Below are positions 1 to 5,753 of a stretch of 10,348 nt of DNA, piece after piece; positions within the stretch are counted from its first letter, which is position 1, and each line of letters opens with the position of its first letter. This DNA is from Bacteroidia bacterium (GTDB lineage Bacteria > Bacteroidota > Bacteroidia > Bacteroidales > BM523), in contig JACQWN010000018.1 of assembly GCA_016209245.1 (NCBI GenBank), forward strand, positions 1-10,348. Reading direction: 5' to 3'. The translations under genes and the position numbers were made by a program. The notes below the pieces were generated by a model that saw only the letters and a list, made by a program, of their open reading frames with translations, ran no database searches and was not told the origin of the DNA.

Positions 1-1077
1 ACAAAAATATGGGAAATAACCGACCCAAGAAATGTCAAATTGGTTCAAACTAGTTTTTATAATAATACAATTACTTTTTCCCTCGAATCAGATTCATTAA
101 GGGAATTTATCGCTTTCGACGGTTCCTCATTTCTTACACCGGAATTTGTCGGAGAAGTTGCAAATCAAAATCTGCATGGACTAACACCACCGGAATTAAT
201 AATTGTCAGCCATCCGACTTTTTTAAGTTATGCAAATCAACTTGCTGATTTTCACCGAAATAATGATGCAATGGATGTATTTGTGGTTATACCTGATTTA
301 ATTTACAACGAATTTTCATCAGGCACTCCCGATGTCTCAGCAATCAGAAATTTTGTAAAAATGTTTTATGACATAGCCACAAACGATTCGGAAATTCCGA
401 AATATCTCTTGCTTTTTGGCGACGGTTCGTATGATAATAAAAGCGCAGCAACCAATAATACCAATTTTATATTAACTTATCAATCAAGTAATTCTATAAA
501 ACCTACCAATTCATTTGTTACTGATGATTATTTTGGTATTCTTGATGATTCAGGTACTATTAGTAATGGAGACCTTGATATTGGTGTAGGCCGGCTTCCT
601 GTAAAATCAACAACTGAAGCTCAAAATATGGTAAATAAAATAATTCATTACAGTTTATCATCTGAATGTTTTGGCGATTGGAGAAATATTGTCTGTTTTA
701 TTGGCGACGATGAAGACGGTAATGCACATATGGGCGATGCCAATACTCTTGCAAGATATGTAGAAAATAATTACCCTGTATATAATATCGAAAAAATATA
801 TCTCGACTCATATATGCAGGTTTCAACTCCCGGAGGGCAAAGATATCCTGATGTCAATGCTGCAATTGATAACAGAATTCATAAAGGAGCATTAGTAGTA
901 AATTATACCGGACACGGCGGAGAGACCGGATTGGCTCATGAAGCTGTCGTGGATATTAGCCAAATTAACTCATGGGATAATTATAATCATCTCCCTTTAT
1001 TTATGACTGCAACCTGTATAAATTTGTTTTTAATACCGATTCTGCGGGAACTCGTTACAGAGTTGGCGATATCATGA
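1..1077 (+). CDS. porU: PorU, type IX secretion C25-like sortase: catalytic-domain fragment, cut by window start and frameshifted at its end
   Basis: PorU is the outer-membrane T9SS peptidase that cleaves the C-terminal sorting domain from cargo and transfers the cargo to a surface anchor. The frame is open from base 1, so the N-terminus lies outside the window; the first ATG or TTG codons are not real starts. Family landmarks appear in order: VANQNLHGL, IIVSHPTFL, ADFHR, YNEFSSG, LLLFGDGSYD, LDIGVGRLPV, GDDEDGN, RYPDVN, NYTGHGGE and MTATC. The presumed catalytic His (codon 913-915, in GHGGE) and Cys (codon 1015-1017, in TATC) are both present. Directly after that Cys the family expects an EFSRFD-like segment and a GGxIAL-TTTR block; instead this frame reads about 19 unrelated residues to a TGA at 1075-1077. 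The homologous sequence resumes in the next frame from about 1017. I infer a deletion of about 40-50 codons with a frame change, so the gene is probably non-functional unless this is an assembly error. Confidence 0.88.
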   Translation, partial: TKIWEITDPRNVKLVQTSFYNNTITFSLESDSLREFIAFDGSSFLTPEFVGEVANQNLHGLTPPELIIVSHPTFLSYANQLADFHRNNDAMDVFVVIPDLIYNEFSSGTPDVSAIRNFVKMFYDIATNDSEIPKYLLLFGDGSYDNKSAATNNTNFILTYQSSNSIKPTNSFVTDDYFGILDDSGTISNGDLDIGVGRLPVKSTTEAQNMVNKIIHYSLSSECFGDWRNIVCFIGDDEDGNAHMGDANTLARYVENNYPVYNIEKIYLDSYMQVSTPGGQRYPDVNAAIDNRIHKGALVVNYTGHGGETGLAHEAVVDISQINSWDNYNHLPLFMTATCINLFLIPILRELVTELAIS

Positions 1078-2270
1078 TGAAAACAAAAAATCTCACACTG
1101 AACCAACCTACTAACTATATCAATACCAGAAATTTTACACTCTTATGCGACCCTGCATTAAAACTAAGCTATCCTGAATATGATATTATAACTTTAAAAA
1201 TCAACCAAATATATGTTTCAGAAATACCCGATACTCTTAAGGCACTCGGTTTAGCCACAATTGAAGGTTATGTTGCCGATACTATGGGAAATAAATTAGA
1301 TACATATAATGGAATTTTATTTGCAACTATTTATGATAAACGTGATTCCGTCACTACATTAAGTAATGATGGTTTGTCCCCTTTTCATTATACAATCCAG
1401 AACAGCATTTTATATAAAGGCAAGGCAAGCATTACAAATGGTGATTTTATAGTAAGATTTATAGTGCCGAAAGATATATCTTATCGCATAGGTAAAGGAA
1501 AGCTCAGCTACTATGCTAAAATTTCATCTGGTTCTTCCCGATATTACGATGCTAATGGTTACTATAAAAATGTTATCGTAGGAGGTTCTGCCGATTCAGT
1601 TATGTCCGATAATGAAGGACCGCAAATAGAAATGTACATGAATAATTCCGATTTTGTATTCGGCGGTATCACTGACGAAAATCCCTTATTTATTACTGAT
1701 TTATTCGACTTGTCCGGAATAAATACAGTAGGAAATGGAATAGGGCATGATATTGCATTAGTTCCCGATGGAAATACAAGCAGAACAATTAACCTGAATG
1801 ATAACTATGAAGCTGAAATTGACGACTACCAGAAAGGAAAAGTTGAATACCGGTTTTCAAACTTAAACGAAGGGAATCATACTCTGAAGCTTAAGGTCTG
1901 GGATGTTTATAATAATTCGTCAGAAGCATATCTTGAATTTATTGTTGCTAAATCGTCAGAGCTGATACTTGAACATGTGTATAATTATCCCAACCCATTT
2001 ACAACACAGACGGCTTTTTATTTTGATCACAATCAACCTAACAGCAATTTGGAAGTGCTTATACAAATATTTACAATTACAGGGATATTAGTTAAAACAA
2101 TAAATACTAATGTAAATTCGGCCGGTTACAGAAGCCAACCGATTTATTGGGATGGACTTGATGATTATGGCGACAGAATAGGTCGCGGTGTATATATTTA
2201 CAAAATAAGAGTTATGCCGGAAAATGGAAATATTGCAGAGAAATATGAAAAACTTGTGATTCTTAAATAG
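1074..2270 (+). CDS. porU: PorU C-terminal fragment (rest of the broken porU)
   Basis: This frame carries the C-terminal part of PorU. The homology already starts upstream of the ATG: read from 1017 it gives YKFVFNTDSAGTRYRVGDIM, the segment expected about 45 residues after the catalytic Cys. Then come MKTKN, RNFTLLCDPALKLSYPEY (family GDPAL motif, here CDPAL), the stretch GNGIGHDI, and a C-terminal beta domain starting VYNYPNPF, with FYFDHN, ITGILVKT and GRGVYIYKI, a type A sorting-domain-like fold that PorU itself retains. The ATG at 1074 overlaps the stop of the upstream frame as ATGA. That could allow coupled restart, but the overlap probably arose by chance from the lesion. The fragment lacks a signal peptide and the catalytic residues, so alone it should be neither exported nor active. 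It ends in TAG at 2268-2270, 92 bases before porV. Confidence 0.87.
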   Translation: MMKTKNLTLNQPTNYINTRNFTLLCDPALKLSYPEYDIITLKINQIYVSEIPDTLKALGLATIEGYVADTMGNKLDTYNGILFATIYDKRDSVTTLSNDGLSPFHYTIQNSILYKGKASITNGDFIVRFIVPKDISYRIGKGKLSYYAKISSGSSRYYDANGYYKNVIVGGSADSVMSDNEGPQIEMYMNNSDFVFGGITDENPLFITDLFDLSGINTVGNGIGHDIALVPDGNTSRTINLNDNYEAEIDDYQKGKVEYRFSNLNEGNHTLKLKVWDVYNNSSEAYLEFIVAKSSELILEHVYNYPNPFTTQTAFYFDHNQPNSNLEVLIQIFTITGILVKTINTNVNSAGYRSQPIYWDGLDDYGDRIGRGVYIYKIRVMPENGNIAEKYEKLVILK

Positions 2271-2287
2271 CTTATTTAAAATATTTA

Positions 2288-2295
2288 TATCTTTG
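2288..2295 (+). promoter_or_regulatory. Candidate Bacteroidetes -7 promoter element for porV-ispF
   Basis: TATCTTTG matches the Bacteroidetes -7 consensus TAnnTTTG. It lies in the porU-porV gap and would give a leader of about 60 bases before the porV ATG. No TTTG/TTG -33 element is found at the usual spacing; the nearest TTG ends at 2256, 31 bases upstream. A tandem GTTTAAA repeat (2339-2352) sits near the start codon. This is a motif match only. Confidence 0.4.
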
Positions 2296-2362
2296 CTATT
2301 TTTACAAATAAAATTCAAGTCTTAATTCGCATAAAATAGTTTAAAGTTTAAAGATATTAAAA

Positions 2363-3658
2363 ATGGTGACTATAAAAAAAATTATTATTACGATATGCCA
2401 AATTTATATTTTATGGTTTATCTCATTTGATATATATGCTCAAAGTTCACAAACAACGGGAATTTTAGGTGGTGATGACCGTTTTAAAGGGAGGGTAAAT
2501 ACAATCACTACCGCTGTTCCTTTCTTAATGATTGCTCCCGATTCCAGAGGCGGCGGAATAGGCGATGCCGGCGTAGCTACTACACCAGATATTAACTCAA
2601 TACATTGGAATCCTGCAAAATATTCTTTTATAAAGAAAGAGGTAGGTTTTGCAATTTCATTTACACCTTGGCTAAGGAAACTTGTGAATGATATTTATTT
2701 AGGACAGGTTGTCGCATATAAAAAATTTAAAAATCAGCAGGTAGTTAGCGGTTCCTTAGCTTATTTCTCTTTAGGAGATATTACATTTACCGATATTAAT
2801 GGTGAAGAAATCCGTCACTTTAATCCTAATGAATTCGCTATAGATATTGGCTATACACGGCTTTTAAGTAAAAAATTATCCGGGAGCGTCGCTTTAAAAT
2901 ATATATATTCAAACCTAACCGGAGGTATTGATGTTTTAGGAACATCTTCACATCCCGGAAATTCGGTAGCAGGTGATGTATCGTTCTATTATCAGGAAAA
3001 TGTCGAAATTGCTAAAAGAAACTCTTTGGTTGCATGCGGACTGAATATTTCAAATATCGGCACAAAAATTTCCTATACTGAAAATCAGGATAAAGATTTT
3101 ATTCCGATTAATCTTAAAATCGGGGGTGCGTTAACTATGGATATTGACGACTATAATGTTTTTATGATTACTTCGGACCTGAACAAACTGCTTGTACCTA
3201 CCATGCCGGAATACTACAATGAAGGCGATACAACGGCAGATGGGTATGTAGTACTTTCAGGAGACAGAATTGTCAGATATGGTATGGATCCAGATGTATC
3301 TGTCGGCGCCGGAATGGTACAATCATTTTATGATGCCCCGGGTGTTGAGATGGATGCAAACAATCCGGATGACCGGAGTATTTTCAGGGAAGAAATAAGG
3401 GAAATCAATTATTCAATCGGTATGGAATATTGGTATGCTAAACAATTTTCAATACGGGGCGGTTATTTTTATGAACATGCTACAAAAGGAAACCGTAAAT
3501 ATTTCACTGTCGGTTTGGGCTTACGCCTAAATGTTTTCGGTTTGGACTTTGCCTATCTTATTCCTACTCAGCAACGACATCCGCTTGAAAACACTTTGAG
3601 ATTTACTCTTATCTTTAATTTTGAAGGTCTTAGAAAAGAGCAAGAAACGCCCGAATAA
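2363..3658 (+). CDS. porV: PorV (LptO), type IX secretion outer-membrane shuttle protein
   Basis: PorV is a FadL-like outer-membrane beta-barrel of the T9SS. It collects secreted cargo by its C-terminal domain from the SprA (Sov) translocon and delivers it to the PorU-containing attachment complex. The 431-residue product has a basic N-terminus, a hydrophobic stretch and a signal-peptidase I-like site near residue 26 (IYA|QSS). The segment after it is typical of PorV: TGILGGDDRFKG, TTAVPFLMIAPDSRGGGIGD, AGVATTPDINSIHWNPAKY. Beta-rich repeats follow (SISFTPW-like, GLNISNIG, GMEYWYAKQFSIRGGYFYEH), and the chain ends in barrel-like strands. Full length for the family and no lesion seen. It follows porU in the common porU-porV order, and its stop codon is one base before the ispF ATG. 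The ATG at 2363 puts the signal peptide exactly at the N-terminus. Because porU upstream is damaged, PorV may lack its partner unless another porU exists elsewhere. Confidence 0.93.
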   Translation: MVTIKKIIITICQIYILWFISFDIYAQSSQTTGILGGDDRFKGRVNTITTAVPFLMIAPDSRGGGIGDAGVATTPDINSIHWNPAKYSFIKKEVGFAISFTPWLRKLVNDIYLGQVVAYKKFKNQQVVSGSLAYFSLGDITFTDINGEEIRHFNPNEFAIDIGYTRLLSKKLSGSVALKYIYSNLTGGIDVLGTSSHPGNSVAGDVSFYYQENVEIAKRNSLVACGLNISNIGTKISYTENQDKDFIPINLKIGGALTMDIDDYNVFMITSDLNKLLVPTMPEYYNEGDTTADGYVVLSGDRIVRYGMDPDVSVGAGMVQSFYDAPGVEMDANNPDDRSIFREEIREINYSIGMEYWYAKQFSIRGGYFYEHATKGNRKYFTVGLGLRLNVFGLDFAYLIPTQQRHPLENTLRFTLIFNFEGLRKEQETPE

Positions 3659-3659
3659 T

Positions 3660-4142
3660 ATGCCTTTCAGAATTGGTTTCGGATTCGATGTCCATAAATT
3701 AGCCGAAGGAGAATCATTTATTCTTGGGGGAGTCAATATTCTTCATACCAAAGGAACAATAGCTTTTTCCGACGGCGATGCATTGATACATGCTGTTTGT
3801 GATGCTTTACTAGGAGCTGCAGGATTAAGGGATATCGGCTTTCATTTCCCTGATACAAATCAGGAATATAAAGGAATTGACAGTAAGATTTTACTTGAAA
3901 AAGTTTATAAATTAATTCGAAGCAAACGTTATTCAGTTATAAATATTGATTCTACAATATGCTTGCAGCAACCCAAAATCAGCAGCTATATTCCTGAAAT
4001 GCAGCATACTCTTGCAAATATTTTAAACATAGAACTTTATCAAATCTCAATCAAGGCAACTACAACTGAAAGACTTGGGTTTATCGGACGTGAGGAGGGT
4101 CTTGCCGTTTATGCAGTAGTATTAATTGAACAAAAAATGTAA
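3660..4142 (+). CDS. ispF: IspF, 2-C-methyl-D-erythritol 2,4-cyclodiphosphate synthase
   Basis: IspF is a cytoplasmic homotrimer of the MEP (non-mevalonate) isoprenoid pathway. It converts 4-diphosphocytidyl-methylerythritol 2-phosphate to methylerythritol cyclodiphosphate with release of CMP. The 160-residue product is normal length. It has the metal-binding motif FDVH (Asp10, His12) and His44 in SDGDALIHAVCDALLGA. RDIGFHFPDT (residues 57-66) corresponds to the substrate-contacting GDIG-x-x-FPDT segment, with Arg for the more usual Gly at its first position. The C-terminal signature ATTTERLGFIGREEGLA (from residue 133) contains the conserved Thr-Thr-Glu. The ATG at 3660 is chosen because it puts FRIGFGFDVH at the N-terminus; an in-frame TTG at 3621 would add 13 non-homologous residues inside porV. 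The one-base gap after the porV stop suggests translational coupling. Confidence 0.96.
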   Translation: MPFRIGFGFDVHKLAEGESFILGGVNILHTKGTIAFSDGDALIHAVCDALLGAAGLRDIGFHFPDTNQEYKGIDSKILLEKVYKLIRSKRYSVINIDSTICLQQPKISSYIPEMQHTLANILNIELYQISIKATTTERLGFIGREEGLAVYAVVLIEQKM

Positions 4143-4152
4143 TTAATACTAC
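4116..4152 (+). terminator. Perfect 12-bp inverted repeat over the ispF stop codon
   Basis: GTAGTATTAATT (4116-4127) and its exact reverse complement AATTAATACTAC (4141-4152) flank a 13-base loop. The ispF stop codon TAA (4140-4142) lies at the loop/arm boundary. The position suits an end-of-operon hairpin, but the stem is AT-rich and no T-run follows, so it is at best a weak intrinsic terminator. It could also mark sequence disturbed by the neighbouring insertion element. Confidence 0.4.
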
Positions 4153-4176
4153 ATAGTAACTGTAACAAAATAAGTG

Positions 4177-4207
4177 TTGCAAATTAAATTATTTGTTTTT
4201 ATATTTG
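4177..4207 (+). promoter_or_regulatory. Promoter of the IS transposase
   Basis: TTG (4177-4179) and TATATTTG (4200-4207) match the Bacteroidetes -33 and -7 elements with a 20-base spacer. The transposase ATG is at 4212, so the transcript would have almost no leader. That fits weak, poorly translated expression as in many insertion sequences. Sequence match only. Confidence 0.5.
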
Positions 4208-4211
4208 CAGC

Positions 4212-4786
4212 ATGAAAACAAATATAGTAACATTGAAAGAACGTTACAATAATATTTTGTCGTTTTTAACGGAGAACCAAAAGCGTATTTATGTTGGTAA
4301 CGAGGCAAGTTTGTTAGGATTTGGTGGAATATCGGAAGTCTCTCGGCTTACCGGTGTATCAAGACGTGTAATATCGGAAGGAATAAAGGAATTAAAAAAG
4401 CCGGATGAATTTACATTTGATAGAATCCGAAAGCAAGGTGGCGGGCGCAAATCAGCGATAGAAAAGGATAAAACATTAATAGAAGATTTAGAGAGATTAA
4501 TTGAACCTGACACGCGAGGCGATCCGGAATCACCTCTAAGATGGACATGTAAAAGTCTTCGCAATTTGGCAGAAGCACTTAAGACGATGAATCATAAGAC
4601 AAGCCATAAGATGGTAGGCAAACTGTTACATGATTTAAAATATAGCATCGGTTATTTTCGTATATTAGCCAAAATTGGCGGGGCAAGCCTCTGGTAAGTC
4701 ATGAAGTAATTGTGAATTTGATTGCTTCAACCAATACTGTTTCACTCTGTGAAATAAACCGGTACATCACATACAGAATTTTATAG
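4212..4786 (+). pseudogene. ISAzo13-family transposase with the catalytic core deleted
   Basis: From the ATG at 4212, 145 residues match the N-terminal part of ISAzo13 (Rhodopirellula-type) transposases. A helix-turn-helix-like segment (GGISEVSRLTGVSRRVISEG, about residues 38-57) is followed by RIRKQGGGRK, the signature TRGDPESPLRWTCKSLRNLA and KMVGKLLHDLKYS. The family then continues with LQANRK and the DDE core. Here, at 4644-4650, the sequence instead jumps to the C-terminal part in another frame: from 4646 it reads HRLFSYISQNWRGKPLVS and then HEVIVNLIAST, the family segment just after the last catalytic Glu region. About 170-180 residues with all catalytic carboxylates are missing. In the original frame a TAA stops the protein at 4697, giving 161 residues; the second frame closes at 4784-4786. 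The tail after NLIAST is also degraded. The surviving N-terminal part could in principle still bind DNA. Confidence 0.85.
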
Positions 4787-4815
4787 GGGGAACAGATTAT
4801 TTTGTTGTGTGAACT

Positions 4816-4841
4816 CTGACAGGTCTGTTAGACTGTGTCAG
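4816..4841. repeat. Imperfect palindrome just beyond the IS right end
   Basis: CTGACAGGTCT (4816-4826) is followed by GTT and then AGACTGTGTCAG, a near complement with one extra or changed base. Similar CTGACAGG...CCTGTCAG palindromes occur between genes in many Bacteroidota genomes (recalled, not searched). It can fold as a hairpin but has no adjacent T-run. It may be a remnant of an interspersed repeat or the true edge of the inserted DNA. Confidence 0.45.
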
Positions 4842-4862
4842 GTTTATATAAATATTAATTTT

Positions 4863-4966
4863 TTTCAAAGATAATTCTTTTGGTTCTATACGACTCCTGA
4901 TGGTAATTTTTTTACAAATATAATATTTTTTCTGTTTTGGGTATAAGACTTGTTTCAAAGATAATT
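4863..4966. repeat. 14-bp direct repeat in the gene-free stretch
   Basis: TTTCAAAGATAATT occurs at 4863-4876 and again at 4953-4966, 90 bases apart. The DNA between is AT-rich apart from a GC-richer block, TTCTATACGACTCCTGATGG, near 4884. Two copies only, so not an array. Together with the flanking palindrome and promoter it makes up the 4811-5027 interval, in which I see no coding sequence. Confidence 0.4.
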
Positions 4967-4967
4967 T

Positions 4968-4999
4968 TTTGTTTAATTCAATATTTTAATGTACTTTTG
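4968..4999 (+). promoter_or_regulatory. Bacteroidetes-type promoter before a broken small gene
   Basis: TTTG (4968-4971) and TACTTTTG (4992-4999) match the -33 and -7 elements with a 20-base spacer. A purine-rich site (GGAAAG, 5014-5019) and an ATG at 5028 follow at suitable distance. The full set (promoter, ribosome site, start) suggests a real gene once began here, although its reading frame is now broken. Confidence 0.5.
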
Positions 5000-5027
5000 C
5001 CATGTACTTGTAACGGAAAGAAACAAT

Positions 5028-5167
5028 ATGGAAAAACAACAAATGAATGAGTCTCTGAACAAAGTGATAAATATGCAGAGAGCAAAGGACTTTTTGTTAT
5101 AAAATCAAAGGGAGAAGGTTTGGTTGAAATAAAGAATTCTCCGGGCTTTAAGCCGAAAGCATATTAA
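5028..5167 (+). pseudogene. Small unidentified gene remnant with a frameshift
   Basis: From the ATG at 5028 the frame encodes only 24 residues (MEKQQMNESLN...) to a TAA at 5100-5102. In another frame, 5051-5165 reads as plausible protein (SEQSDKYAESKGLFVIKS, then GEGLVEIKNSPGFKPKAY) and ends in TAA at 5165-5167. Its composition is protein-like, unlike the surrounding DNA, and it has no start codon of its own. The simplest reading is one protein of about 45 residues broken by a frameshift around 5045-5065. I do not recognise the family. The promoter and purine-rich site upstream support a former gene. It lies between the IS remnant and the SiaC-like gene, so it could be debris of a longer gene. 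Confidence 0.35.
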
Positions 5168-5267
5168 GATTGACATACCCCTCAAAATAATATTTTGTCA
5201 ATATTATTAATTTTTTATAATTTTACTCAAAAATTTAATTAAATATTTGAAACTAATTCTTAAAACT

Positions 5268-5669
5268 ATGCCAGAACGATTATATATACCGCAAACCGAT
5301 GATACTCCTGAAATGGAGTTTGACATTGAAAAACCGTCATTCACAATAAGCGGAAGAGCATTTCCCGAGAATGCACATGCAACTTTTATAACAGTATTCA
5401 GATGGCTTGAAGAATATAAAAAGAATCCAAAACCTTTAATGATAGTGGATTTTAAACTAATAGGTTACAATACTGCCTCTGCAAAGCAAATAATGAAATT
5501 AATCATATTGTTGAAAGAATTTCTTGAAAAATCCGAAGTAATAATAAACTAGTATTACAGGTATGATGACCTGGATACATATGATAGCGGCAGACAATTC
5601 GCTTCAATGACAAAGATTAGATTTAATTATATAAAAATAACAAAAGATTCCTCACTTCGTTCCGAATGA
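5268..5669 (+). pseudogene. SiaC-family (DUF1987) regulatory phosphoprotein with an in-frame amber codon
   Basis: SiaC-type proteins are small cytoplasmic regulators switched by phosphorylation of a conserved Thr; in Pseudomonas, SiaC binds and activates a diguanylate cyclase and is controlled by the SiaA phosphatase and SiaB kinase. The ATG at 5268 gives a family-like start (PERLYIPQTDDTPEMEFD), then FTISGRAFPENA, a helix ending FRWLEEYKKNP and DFKLIGYNTASAKQIMKLI. Thr69 in NTAS is the expected phosphosite. After VIIN (residue 94) there is a TAG at 5550-5552, exactly where the family has Trp (VxWYY). The same frame continues with YYRYDDLDTYDSGRQFAS and KIRFNYIKIT to a TGA at 5667-5669, about 133 codons, close to normal length. 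So a single G-to-A change (TGG to TAG) truncates the protein by about 30 residues. The last eight codons lie in a repeat-like sequence. No SiaA or SiaB partner is visible nearby. Confidence 0.8.
5645..5669. repeat. Fragment resembling an interspersed intergenic repeat
   Basis: The bases around GATTCCTCACTTCGTTCCG resemble a repeat (GATTCCTCACTTCGTTCGGAATGAC type) that I recall from many Bacteroidota intergenic regions. It overlaps the last eight codons of the SiaC-like frame. Three CGGAATG copies follow at 5673, 5689 and 5704 with 16- and 15-base steps. No search was run. Confidence 0.35.
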
Positions 5670-5694
5670 AAGCGGAATGAATATAGACCGGAAT

Positions 5695-5753
5695 GTAAAA
5701 ATCCGGAATGTAGAGACGCCCAAATTGGACGTCTCTACATTCCGGATTTTTAC
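5695..5753. terminator. Large palindrome between convergent genes; likely bidirectional terminator and dispersed repeat
   Basis: Two perfectly complementary 24-base arms (5695-5718 and 5730-5753) flank an 11-base loop that itself contains CCAAATTGG. The arms carry ATCCGGAATG and the GTAGAGACG / CGTCTCTAC core, a motif I recall from dispersed intergenic palindromes in Bacteroidota and cyanobacteria. Each arm ends in A5/T5, so on either strand a strong hairpin is followed by a U-run. That suits termination of both the SiaC-like gene (+) and the M14 gene (-). The M14 stop codon TAA (5750-5752) lies inside the right arm, so the element abuts or has replaced the original end of that gene. Confidence 0.75.

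Larger units (their letters stand above)
4161..4810 (+). mobile_element. Internally deleted ISAzo13-family insertion sequence (about 650 bp)
   Basis: The region holds the start and the end of an ISAzo13-type transposase joined without the middle (see the transposase entry). It is flanked by a candidate terminal inverted repeat: AACAAAATAA at 4164-4173, with its exact complement TTATTTTGTT at 4797-4806. Homology extends imperfectly inward (GTGTTGC against CTGTTCC). The left end lies just after ispF and a promoter drives the transposase frame. The exact outer boundaries are uncertain and no clear target duplication was found; some ISAzo13 members make none. It is probably a dead or non-autonomous derivative, movable only by a full-length relative elsewhere in the genome. 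Confidence 0.6.

Noticed and set aside
2265..2301. Terminator between porU and porV (AAATAGC / GCTATTT)
   Set aside because: Only 7 bp, AT-rich, with a 23-base loop, and it overlaps the better-supported -7 element.
3621..3659. Upstream TTG start for ispF
   Set aside because: It would add 13 residues encoded inside porV with no family match; the ATG at 3660 gives the canonical N-terminus.
4289..4564. Minus-strand open frame opposite the transposase
   Set aside because: Antisense shadow of a recognised family sequence with no motif of its own.
4212..4697. The 161-residue transposase product as an intact small DNA-binding gene
   Set aside because: The C-terminal residues after KYS come from reading the transposase C-terminus in the wrong frame, so it is a deletion product rather than a separate gene.
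4863..4966. CRISPR-like repeats
   Set aside because: Only two copies of a 14-bp AT-rich repeat, with a 76-base gap and no cas genes.
5230..5267. Promoter (AATATTTG near 5242) for the SiaC-like gene
   Set aside because: It misses the first base of the -7 consensus and no -33 element sits at the usual distance (the nearest TTTG is 44 bases upstream).
5550..5552. Genome-wide reassignment of TAG to an amino acid
   Set aside because: TAG ends the porU C-terminal frame at 2268-2270 exactly at a sensible sorting-domain end, and reading through it gives no family-like extension. A point mutation or error is simpler.
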